From NCBI GenBank assembly GCA_964505415.1, contig CAZDHW010000021.1:1-25331 (forward strand): 25,331 bases of DNA. The letters run 5' to 3'. Each line of letters begins with the position of its first letter. The first letter of the stretch is position 1. The notes under the pieces were generated by a model. The model did no database searches. It was not told where the DNA came from and saw only the letters and a program-made list of their open reading frames with translations. This stretch comes from DTDR01 sp964505415. GTDB taxonomy: Bacteria; Hydrothermota; Tepidihabitantia; Tepidihabitantales; DTDR01. Shown here in pieces: positions 14,367-21,234 of the stretch. Both the position numbers and the translations under genes were made by a program.

Positions 14367-15926
14367 CTATAACTTCTCACTGATTGATTTTGCTTGTAGG
14401 AATAAAAGTAAGTAATCTCTGCCACCGGCTTTAGAATCGGTTCCCGACATATTGAAGCCGCCAAAAGGATGGACACCAACTAAGGCACCAGTACATTTTC
14501 TGTTGATATAGAGGTTACCAACAAAGAATTTATCTTTGGCTTCTTTTATCTTATATCTATTTTTGGTATAAACAGAACCAGTTAAACCGTATTCAGTCGC
14601 ATTGGCAAAGAAAAGGGCTTCTTCAAAATCATTAGCTTTAATCACACTTAAAACCGGACCAAAGATTTCTTCTTGGGCAATTTTTGCATCATAAGGAACA
14701 TCAATAAAGATTGTTGGTTCAATAAAATAACCAAAAAGTTCCTCTTTTAATCCTTTACCACCATAAAATAATTTTCCTTCTCTTTTGCCGATTTCAATAT
14801 AGTTTAAAATCTTATTATAGGCATTTTCATTAATTACTGGTCCCAAATAATTTTCGTAAATTTCTGTTGGTCCAATTTTAATATTCTTTACCTTTTCTTT
14901 TAAATCTTCTAAGAATCTTTCATAAATATCTTTATGTAAAATCAACCTTGAGCAAGCCGAACATTTTTGTCCAGAAAAACCATAAGCAGAAGTCAAAACG
15001 CCATTTAAAGCTTCTTCCCATAATTCTTCAATTTCCTTATCCACAATAATCGCATCTTTACCACCCATTTCGGCAATTACCCTTTTTATCCAGATTTGCC
15101 CTTTTTGAATTTTGCTTGCCAGTTCATTAATTCTTAAACCAACATCCTTAGAGCCAGTAAAAGCAATAAATCTAATCTTTGGATGAGAAACTAAATAATC
15201 GCCAATTTCAGTGCCGCTACCAGTAATAAAATTAAGGACACCCTCCGGCAAACCGGCTTCCATCATGATTTCGCAAAATTTATAGGCAATTAGCGGTGCG
15301 TCTGAGGCGGGTTTCAAAATAACTGGATTACCACAAACAATGGCGGCGCTTGTCATCCCGGTTAAAATTGCCAAGGGAAAATTCCAAGGCGGAATAACCG
15401 CCCCAACGCCTAAGGGAAGATAACGCAGTTCGTTAAACTCGCCCAAAAAGGGTGTTAACTCTTGTTCTCCCTGATATCTTAAAATCTCACGGGCATAAAA
15501 TTCTAAAAAGTCAATTGCCTCACAGACATCGGCATCGGCTTCCAACCAATTTTTACCAACTTCTAAAATTATCGTCGCTACCAGTTCCAATCTCTTTCTT
15601 CTCATTATGTTAGCGGCTCTTAATAAAATACTTGCTCTTTCTTCTTTCGGTAAAGAAGAGAATTTTTCAAAAACTTTTAAACCACTCTCAATTGCCTTAT
15701 CAATATCTTCTTTTTCCGCCTTGGAAAAGAAGCCCAAAATCTCATCGGGATGAGCCGGATTTATTGATTTAAACTTTTCTTTTTTAAAAACCTTTTTTCC
15801 GTTGATAATTAAGGGATATTCCTTTGAAGCCTCTCTTTTTACTTTTTTTAAGGCCTCTTCCATTTCTTTTTTATTTTTTTCAATTGAAAAATCTAAATAG
15901 GCTTCGTTTTTAAAAGGTGGTAACAT
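14367..15926 (-). CDS. pruA: 1-pyrroline-5-carboxylate dehydrogenase (L-glutamate gamma-semialdehyde dehydrogenase)
   Basis: 519 residues, aldehyde dehydrogenase superfamily, P5C dehydrogenase group by length and motifs. Catalytic cysteine C322 in SGQKCSACSR, general base E286 in AEMGGKD, cofactor loop FTGSKDVG and PPWNFP. The C-terminal HPFGGFNMSGTDSKAGG is a signature of P5C dehydrogenases. It oxidises glutamate semialdehyde (P5C) to glutamate with NAD(P)+. There is no proline dehydrogenase domain or gene in the window, but ornithine aminotransferase, which makes the same intermediate, is encoded at 21235-22419. The ATG has an AAGGAGGAG Shine-Dalgarno and a leader of about 40 nt. Promoter shares a palindrome with the divergent propeller-protein gene. 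Confidence 0.93.
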   Translation of the reverse strand: MLPPFKNEAYLDFSIEKNKKEMEEALKKVKREASKEYPLIINGKKVFKKEKFKSINPAHPDEILGFFSKAEKEDIDKAIESGLKVFEKFSSLPKEERASILLRAANIMRRKRLELVATIILEVGKNWLEADADVCEAIDFLEFYAREILRYQGEQELTPFLGEFNELRYLPLGVGAVIPPWNFPLAILTGMTSAAIVCGNPVILKPASDAPLIAYKFCEIMMEAGLPEGVLNFITGSGTEIGDYLVSHPKIRFIAFTGSKDVGLRINELASKIQKGQIWIKRVIAEMGGKDAIIVDKEIEELWEEALNGVLTSAYGFSGQKCSACSRLILHKDIYERFLEDLKEKVKNIKIGPTEIYENYLGPVINENAYNKILNYIEIGKREGKLFYGGKGLKEELFGYFIEPTIFIDVPYDAKIAQEEIFGPVLSVIKANDFEEALFFANATEYGLTGSVYTKNRYKIKEAKDKFFVGNLYINRKCTGALVGVHPFGGFNMSGTDSKAGGRDYLLLFLQAKSISEKL

Positions 15927-15972
15927 AATCTCCTCCTTATTAATTTTATAAATTTGCCTAAAATAACTAAAA

Positions 15973-16000
15973 ATAATAACAATCTTAAATAAAAATTCAA
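15973..16000 (-). promoter_or_regulatory. Promoter of pruA
   Basis: Minus strand TTGAAT (16000-15995), 16 bp, TATTAT (15978-15973). Unlike the leaderless set it leaves roughly 40 nt of leader with a strong Shine-Dalgarno. Confidence 0.5.
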
Positions 16001-16010
16001 TAATTATTGA
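15997..16010. repeat. 14-bp perfect palindrome overlapping divergent -35 boxes
   Basis: TCAATAATTATTGA reads the same on both strands. It contains most of the pruA -35 (TTGAAT, minus) and the first bases of the opposite -35 (TTGACT, plus). It may be an operator or simply the result of two facing -35 elements six bases apart. Confidence 0.45.
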
Positions 16011-16034
16011 CTTTTTATATTTTTTATTTTTAAT
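16007..16034 (+). promoter_or_regulatory. Promoter of the secreted propeller-like protein gene
   Basis: TTGACT (16007-16012), 16 bp, TTTAAT (16029-16034). The predicted start is near 16041, giving a leader of only about 13 nt that is essentially the Shine-Dalgarno AAAGGAGGT (16041-16049). Confidence 0.5.
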
Positions 16035-16053
16035 AATTTAAAAGGAGGTAGTG

Positions 16054-17319
16054 ATGAAAGAAATCTTATTTATTCTCATTAGTTTTACTCTAATTTTTTC
16101 CCAAACTTTTGAAAGATGGTACGGTCATCAAGGTGATGATAAAGGTTACTTTGCTATTGACCCAACTGGTGAAGGAAAATATTTTATTGTTGCTGGCGCT
16201 ACCAATTCTTTTACCTCTGGTCGGATAACTCCTAAGCCCTATTTATTAAAAATTGATAGTTTTGGAAATCTGATAAAAGAAGAGACCTTGCCATTTTTTG
16301 GTGAAGCCTATTGTGTTAATAAATGTCGAGATGGTGGTTATATTCTTACGGGCAAATACCTTGAAAACTTTGACCTTTTTCTTTGTAAGGTAGATTCCAA
16401 TTTTCATCTCCAATGGGAAAAGATTTATGGTTATCAATATGAAGATTGGGGTGAATATGTTTGTCCGACTGCTGATGGTGGTTATTTGGTAACTGGCTCA
16501 ACAAGAAGTTATAGCGGTAATTACATTTATGATATTTATGTGATAAAAACCGATTCCTTGGGTAATCGCCAATGGGAAAGGATTTTTGGCCATCCACAAC
16601 CAAGTTATGATGACCACGGAAAATATTGTTGTGAAACTAATGATAATAACTTTTTAGTTATCGGTAATTATGGTGGTAGTTCCGTAAGTGATTTTTATGC
16701 GATTTTTATTAAATTGGATAATAATGGTAATACTATTTGGCAAAGGCTTTCTAATTCTCCCCAATTAACCAAATCAGGCACAAAGACTGCTGATAATTGT
16801 TTTGTGAGTGTTGGTGGTCGCGCGGCTGGCTATTTTAATATTATTAAAGTTGATAATCACGGTAACATTCTTTTCGAAAATGATATTTTTTATACCAGTG
16901 GCGCCCATTCAATAATTGAAGAAAACAATCGGTTTGTTATTACCGGTTCCAATTCCAACTTAGATTTATTTATTTTAAAGACCAATGAGGGCGGCAGTCA
17001 AATATCTTGGGTTAGAGAATATGCCGCAACTAATTTTGATTTTCATCAAGGCAACAGTATTTTTAAAACTAAATATGGCTATCTTGTTTGTGGTTATTCT
17101 TGGAATTATAACGGTCCCGCTCCTGATACCGGGGATGTCTATTTAATAAGAAGCGATACCTTTGGTTTGGTATTTTTAAAGGAAAAAGGCAAAACCAAGA
17201 TAAACCCGAAAGGAGCAATGTATAATATTTTTGGTCAAAAAGTAGAGAAAAAAACACTTAAAAAAGGAGTTTATTATTTAAAAGAAAAAGCAATCTTTAA
17301 AAAAATAATAATTTTTTAA
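16054..17319 (+). CDS. Secreted repeat (beta-propeller-like) protein with short C-terminal sorting-type tail
   Basis: 421 residues. Signal peptide MKEILFILISFTLIFSQ. The body has repeated units of about 45-60 residues built on the pattern D-[IL]-[FY]-[LV]-x-K-x-D-x-x-G/F-x-x-x-W-E-[KR]-I-[YF]-G, then G-G-Y-[IL]-[LV]-T-G, for example IYVIKTDSLGNRQWERIFG and GGYLVTGSTRSYSGN. This is typical of secreted propeller proteins of unknown ligand. The last 32 residues carry YNIFGQKV and KKGVYYLKEK, resembling a minimal type-A (Por/type IX-like) sorting domain, and match the tail of the subtilisin at the window end. ATG 16054 is chosen over GTG 16051 because it has better spacing from AGGAGG. Confidence 0.75.
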   Translation: MKEILFILISFTLIFSQTFERWYGHQGDDKGYFAIDPTGEGKYFIVAGATNSFTSGRITPKPYLLKIDSFGNLIKEETLPFFGEAYCVNKCRDGGYILTGKYLENFDLFLCKVDSNFHLQWEKIYGYQYEDWGEYVCPTADGGYLVTGSTRSYSGNYIYDIYVIKTDSLGNRQWERIFGHPQPSYDDHGKYCCETNDNNFLVIGNYGGSSVSDFYAIFIKLDNNGNTIWQRLSNSPQLTKSGTKTADNCFVSVGGRAAGYFNIIKVDNHGNILFENDIFYTSGAHSIIEENNRFVITGSNSNLDLFILKTNEGGSQISWVREYAATNFDFHQGNSIFKTKYGYLVCGYSWNYNGPAPDTGDVYLIRSDTFGLVFLKEKGKTKINPKGAMYNIFGQKVEKKTLKKGVYYLKEKAIFKKIIIF

Positions 17320-17320
17320 T

Positions 17321-17572
17321 TTATTCCAATTTAATCTTTTCTTTTAAGATTTTAATTATCTCTTCTTTTGTTGGTACTTTTCCGGCAATTACTGGTTTAC
17401 CATCAACAATTACTGCTGGCGTAAACATTACTCCCAATTTAGCGAATTCCTTAGGATCATAAAGATGCTCAATTTCGCAAGCAATTTGTAACTCCGCGCA
17501 GGCATCTTTCACAACTTTTTCGGTGGCGTTACATTTTGGACAGCCAGTTCCAGCAATGATTATCTTTTTCAT
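17321..17572 (-). CDS. Small thioredoxin-like redox-active disulfide protein (MTH895/TM0996 type)
   Basis: 83 residues. The active site TGCPKC has cysteines C11 and C14, and VMFTPAVIVDG supplies the cis-proline segment. This matches the small 'redox-active disulfide' family of thioredoxin/glutaredoxin-like proteins. Such genes commonly sit beside a DUF318/UPF0718 permease and an ArsR regulator, as here. It could reduce a metal or metalloid thiol intermediate or the CSC motif of the permease (inference). Shine-Dalgarno AAGGAGGT, 13 bases after the permease stop. Its stop lies one base from the stop of the opposing propeller gene. Confidence 0.9.
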   Translation of the reverse strand: MKKIIIAGTGCPKCNATEKVVKDACAELQIACEIEHLYDPKEFAKLGVMFTPAVIVDGKPVIAGKVPTKEEIIKILKEKIKLE

Positions 17573-17585
17573 TTTTACCTCCTTT

Positions 17586-18626
17586 TTAAAATATAAATTT
17601 ATCGGCTAAAAAGCCAATAATTGTGCCTAAAATAACAATTGTTGGTACATAAACTACGGTTTTTTTAAAACCAAAGACCCGACCAATCGCTAACCAATTA
17701 GGTAGACTTAAGCCGGGACCGGTTAAAAGTAAAGCTAAGGCTGGTCCCTTACCCATACCTAATTTTATTAAAGTATCGGTAAAAGGTGCTTCAGTCATTG
17801 TTGCGAAATAACTTATGGCGCCAATCAATGTGGCTAAAAATGAAGAAATTATTCCTTTTTTACCTAACCAATTAGTAATAAAATTACTGGGTAAAATTTT
17901 GCCGATAATCCCCACAATGAAAACACCAAGTAAAAGCAAAGGAATAATAATTTTGAAAAACCAATAGCTTTCTTTTAGCCATTCCTTTAATCTTTCTTTT
18001 TCAATAAAGATTAATCCGTAGATAATCATCAGTAAAGTAAAAATAAGCCAAATAAAAACTTTCTTTAAATAGGCTCCACTTCTTCCTAAATAATTGGGCA
18101 TAAGTAAAGAAAGAAGAATAAGGATTAAAAAGATAAACTCCTTTCTTTCAAAGATTTTCCCTTTTTCTTGTTTTTCAAAAGTAAATTCCTTTCGTTCCTT
18201 TCCAAAAAATAGCGTCATTATATAGCCAACAAGGAATGCCATAAGGAAAGCAGCAATTATTCTTAAAATTACCATTTTTGTTCCTAAGATGCTTCCGGTA
18301 TATATTAGCGAAAGGATATTAGCAGCCGGCGCCACCCAAAGGATAATAAAGGCAGCACCAATTCCCGCTCCACTATAATACAAACCACTACTTACCGGAA
18401 TAATCGTGCAACTACAAGCCGCCACAAAAAAACTACCGATACTTGCTAAGAAGAAAGATTTTAATTTATTTGCCGTTTCCCCTAAGAGCTGAATAATTGC
18501 CTCTCTTTTAATAAAAGTAACCATTGCTCCGGCTAATAAAAAAGCTGGAATAAGACAGGTTAAAACATGTAAGAAAATATATTCTTTTAAAGAATAAAGA
18601 CCGGCTAAAATTAATTCCTTAATCAT
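17586..18626 (-). CDS. DUF318/UPF0718 permease (ArsP / SO_0444-like efflux family)
   Basis: 346 residues, about ten membrane spans in two halves separated by a charged cytoplasmic loop (residues about 140-165). The first half has AACSCTIIPVSSGLYYSGAGIG with C71 and C73, the cysteine pair typical of this family. The second half has ATMTEAPFTDTLIKLGMG and GPGLSLPNW, the matching signatures. Characterised members export trivalent organoarsenicals (ArsP) or Cu/Zn (SO_0444). The substrate here cannot be read, but neighbours (ArsR regulator with CVC motif, CxxC thioredoxin) point to a thiophilic metal or metalloid. The ATG overlaps the arsR stop by 4 bases, with GGAG upstream. Confidence 0.88.
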   Translation of the reverse strand: MIKELILAGLYSLKEYIFLHVLTCLIPAFLLAGAMVTFIKREAIIQLLGETANKLKSFFLASIGSFFVAACSCTIIPVSSGLYYSGAGIGAAFIILWVAPAANILSLIYTGSILGTKMVILRIIAAFLMAFLVGYIMTLFFGKERKEFTFEKQEKGKIFERKEFIFLILILLSLLMPNYLGRSGAYLKKVFIWLIFTLLMIIYGLIFIEKERLKEWLKESYWFFKIIIPLLLLGVFIVGIIGKILPSNFITNWLGKKGIISSFLATLIGAISYFATMTEAPFTDTLIKLGMGKGPALALLLTGPGLSLPNWLAIGRVFGFKKTVVYVPTIVILGTIIGFLADKFIF

Positions 18627-18919
18627 CTAATCTCCATTATTTTAAAAAGGTATTTTAAAAAGTTATTCTTCTCTTTGGCTAAAGAATAAAACACATATTT
18701 TCCTTCCCGCCTTTCTTTAATTAAACCAATCATTTTCAACTCTTTCAAATTACGAGAAATATTATAATGGCTTTTATTAAGTAATTTAGCCAATTCGCAA
18801 ACACAGAGGGCCTTTTCACTTTTTTTTAATAACCAAAGGATTTTTAGCCGAATAGCCAAACCTAAGGCTTTTAAACAATAAGCACAATTTTCAAAATTTA
18901 TATTTGCATAATTACGCAT
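18623..18919 (-). CDS. arsR: ArsR-family winged-helix repressor
   Basis: 98 residues. The helix-turn-helix region AKLLNKSHYNISRNLKELKMIGLIKERREGKYVFYSL is clear. ALCVCELA contains C39 and C41, the counterpart of the ELCVCDL metal-binding motif in helix 3 of As(III)-sensing ArsR. A further pair, C12 and C15 (NCAYC), lies in the N-terminal arm, recalling the extra N-terminal thiolates of CadC-like sensors. It likely represses its own operon (permease and thioredoxin-like protein) until metal binds, and may also control the divergent transporter. The promoter puts the ATG 7 nt after the -10, so the mRNA should be leaderless. Confidence 0.92.
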   Translation of the reverse strand: MRNYANINFENCAYCLKALGLAIRLKILWLLKKSEKALCVCELAKLLNKSHYNISRNLKELKMIGLIKERREGKYVFYSLAKEKNNFLKYLFKIMEIR

Positions 18920-18926
18920 ATATACT

Positions 18927-18954
18927 ATTATACTGAAATCTTTTGAAAAGTCAA
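18927..18954 (-). promoter_or_regulatory. Promoter of the arsR operon, leaderless type
   Basis: Minus strand TTGACT (18954-18949), 16 bp, TATAAT (18932-18927), then 7 nt to the ATG at 18919. The -35 faces the opposite -35 of the transporter gene with four bases between, forming the dyad AGTCAAATTTTTGACA, a plausible ArsR-controlled point. Confidence 0.7.
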
Positions 18955-18958
18955 ATTT

Positions 18959-18986
18959 TTGACATAAAGAAGAAAAAGATTATAAT
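18959..18986 (+). promoter_or_regulatory. Promoter of the EIIA-NhaD fusion gene
   Basis: TTGACA (18959-18964), 16 bp, TATAAT (18981-18986), then 10 nt to ATG 18997. The leader would be about 4 nt, with no Shine-Dalgarno. Back to back with the arsR promoter. Confidence 0.7.
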
Positions 18987-18996
18987 TTAAAAACAT

Positions 18997-20889
18997 ATGG
19001 ACGAATATAACCAAATTTTTAAAAAAGAATTTATCTTTTTAGATTTAGAATTTCAAAATCAAGATGAGTTATTTTCCTTTGTTGAAAAACTTTTAAAGGA
19101 AAAGGGATATGTGAAAGAAGAAGCGGTCTCGCTTTTGTTAAAAGAGAGGGAAATAATAGGTTCCACTGGTGTCGGACACGGAATTGCTTTGCCCCATTTA
19201 TTTTTAAAAACCCTTTCTTTCCCCCTTGTTCTCTTTTTTCGGTTAAAAAGACCTTTAGAATGGGAAGCAATTGATAAAAAGCCGGTAAAAGTTGTCGTTT
19301 TTATCTTCTCTCCGGAAAATGAACAAGAATTTTATCTAAAATTACTTTGCTACATAGCCGACCTATTACATCAAGAAGAAATTCTTTCTTCCCTTTTAAA
19401 AGCCAAAAGTAAAGAAGAGGTTTTTCAATATTTAGTCTTTCAGAAAAAAATAAGTATTATTAAAAGATACCAAAATGTTTTTATATATTTTCTTTCCCTT
19501 TTTTTAATATTTATTTTCAGTAAATTATTATTTCAAAATATAAAAATTCCGGATAGTCCTTTTAATAGTTATTTATGGATAAGAAAAGAATATATTGCCA
19601 CAACCTTATTTTTCTCCATGGTTTTAGGAACATTACTTTTTTTTCCCTATCGGGTTGCCTTTGGCGGAATTGCTTTAACCTTGCTTTTATTGACTGGTGT
19701 GACTGATATTGAATCAACCGTAAAATTTATGGCTATTCCGACAATCCTTTTTATTATTATGGTGATGATTATGGTAAAATGGCTTAGTGAAAAAGGACTT
19801 TTTAAATATCTGGTAATAAAGGCGATTAGGCATTTTGGTAATTCTCCCCTATTACTTTTTGCTTCTTTAATGTTTTTTTCTTCTATTCTTGGTGGTTTCA
19901 TTGACGAAGTATCGGCTATTTTAATAACCGTAGGTATTGCCATTGAAATTGTCCGTTTAACAAAAGGAAATATCATTCCTTATCTTATTGGTTTAGTAAT
20001 GGCAACCAATATTGGTAGTGCCTTGACCTTAATTGGTAATCCAATTGGTATCTATTTAGCCTTTGCGGCTAAATTTACCTTCCTTGATTTTTTGAAGAAT
20101 GCCACTTGGCTTTCTTTTTTATCCCTTATTCTAACTATCTTTTTTATCTTATTAATTTACCGTAAAGATATTGGTTTAAAAACAAAAATACCTGAAAAAC
20201 TGGAGGAAGAGATTGATAAAAAAGAGTTAAAAGTTTCTTTGATAGTATTTTTAACTTTTATTATTTTAATTATCAACCATTCTTTTATTGAACAGCTATT
20301 AAAAGTAGAAGAAAGAACAATGTTATTAGGAGCGGGCTTTTTGATTGTTGGCTTTATTCTTTTTTACGAAAAGGAATATTCCCGATTTTTTGTTGAAAGG
20401 GGACCGGATTGGTGGACAATTTTATATTTTATGTTTCTTTTTGCCAATGCTGCCTGTTTAGAATATACCGGTGTTACCGAAAAAATTGCCTATCTTTTGG
20501 GCGAAGGAGCAAAAAGGATTCCCTTTTTTAGAGTCGATTTAAAGGAGACCTTTGGTAATCTAACCATTCTTTTATGGGGAAGCGGGATTCTTTCTGGTTT
20601 TGTGGATAATCTACCGATTGTCGCCGCTTTGGTACCGGTGGTAAAAAGTTTAGTAGCCAAGGGAATTCCTGATGGGCATCTTTTATATTGGTCTTTACTA
20701 ATCGGGGGTTGTTTTGGCGGCAATTTGACAATGATTGGTTCAACTGCTAATCTTTGTGCCATTGGTCTTTATGAAAGGACCTTTAGAAAAAGATTTAAAT
20801 TTTCTGATTGGCTAAAAGCCGGGATAATAATTACTTTTCTAACCTTACTTTTTGCAAATATTTTATTTTTAATTAGAATATTAAAATAA
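18997..20889 (+). CDS. PTS EIIA (Fru/Ntr type) domain fused to an ArsB/NhaD-family transporter
   Basis: 630 residues. Residues 1-150 form a PTS EIIA type-2 (PtsN/Fru-like) domain: REIIGSTGVGHGIALPHLF contains the phosphorylatable H67 in the G-I-A-L-P-H motif, and the rest (PLEWEAIDKKPVKVVVFIFSP, then LLCYIADLLHQEEIL) follows the fold. From about 155 on there are roughly twelve membrane spans of the ion transporter (ArsB/NhaD) superfamily, with the paired signatures NIGSALTLIGNPIG and GGNLTMIGSTAN. Family members are Na+/H+ antiporters or arsenite exporters. The fusion suggests the carrier is gated by PEP-dependent phosphorylation or by binding of the EIIA domain. No EI or HPr gene is in the window. 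It overlaps the Usp-like gene by one base and lies divergent from arsR, so an arsenite role is an alternative to sodium/proton exchange. Confidence 0.88.
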   Translation: MDEYNQIFKKEFIFLDLEFQNQDELFSFVEKLLKEKGYVKEEAVSLLLKEREIIGSTGVGHGIALPHLFLKTLSFPLVLFFRLKRPLEWEAIDKKPVKVVVFIFSPENEQEFYLKLLCYIADLLHQEEILSSLLKAKSKEEVFQYLVFQKKISIIKRYQNVFIYFLSLFLIFIFSKLLFQNIKIPDSPFNSYLWIRKEYIATTLFFSMVLGTLLFFPYRVAFGGIALTLLLLTGVTDIESTVKFMAIPTILFIIMVMIMVKWLSEKGLFKYLVIKAIRHFGNSPLLLFASLMFFSSILGGFIDEVSAILITVGIAIEIVRLTKGNIIPYLIGLVMATNIGSALTLIGNPIGIYLAFAAKFTFLDFLKNATWLSFLSLILTIFFILLIYRKDIGLKTKIPEKLEEEIDKKELKVSLIVFLTFIILIINHSFIEQLLKVEERTMLLGAGFLIVGFILFYEKEYSRFFVERGPDWWTILYFMFLFANAACLEYTGVTEKIAYLLGEGAKRIPFFRVDLKETFGNLTILLWGSGILSGFVDNLPIVAALVPVVKSLVAKGIPDGHLLYWSLLIGGCFGGNLTMIGSTANLCAIGLYERTFRKRFKFSDWLKAGIIITFLTLLFANILFLIRILK

Positions 20890-21230
20890 TGGCTAATATT
20901 ATTCTCATAATTGATAAAAAAAATGATTTTTATAAAAGGTTTCTTGATTACTTTAAAAAAGATAAGAAAAAATTGATTCTTTTGGCCTTCCCGGAAAAAG
21001 AAGAAAAGGGAGAGTATTGGCATTTTTTATTTTCCTTAGGCGAAAAGTTGCAAAAAGAGAAAATTTCTTTTTCTATTGGGTTAGAAGAGGGTTCGCTCTT
21101 TTCCCTTTTAGATTTAGTAAAAACCATTTCCTGTGAGATAGTTATTTTGCCAAAAAGTAAATTTCTTCTTTTGGGTGAAGAATACGATGATTTTTTAAAA
21201 GAATTAAATTGTCCTTTATTAATTTATTAA
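20889..21230 (+). CDS. Small UspA-like protein
   Basis: 113 residues. The order of parts matches a shortened universal-stress-protein fold: first strand NIILIIDKKND, second strand KKLILLAFP, a long helix FLFSLGEKLQKEKISFSIGLEEG, then LDLVKTISCEIVILPKS and the end ELNCPLLIY, which corresponds to the usual 'pCPVlvv' last strand. The ATP-binding G-x2-G-x9-G(S/T) loop of ATP-type Usps is not evident. The start shares one base with the stop of the EIIA-NhaD gene (TAATG), so it is translationally coupled and may be a regulatory partner of that transporter. I have no firm family assignment. Confidence 0.6.
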   Translation: MANIILIIDKKNDFYKRFLDYFKKDKKKLILLAFPEKEEKGEYWHFLFSLGEKLQKEKISFSIGLEEGSLFSLLDLVKTISCEIVILPKSKFLLLGEEYDDFLKELNCPLLIY

Positions 21231-21234
21231 GATT

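Noticed and set aside
20490..20762. Leftward frames of 71-90 codons inside the EIIA-NhaD gene
   Set aside because: They are antisense shadows of a strongly supported membrane protein, with no start signal and no family features.
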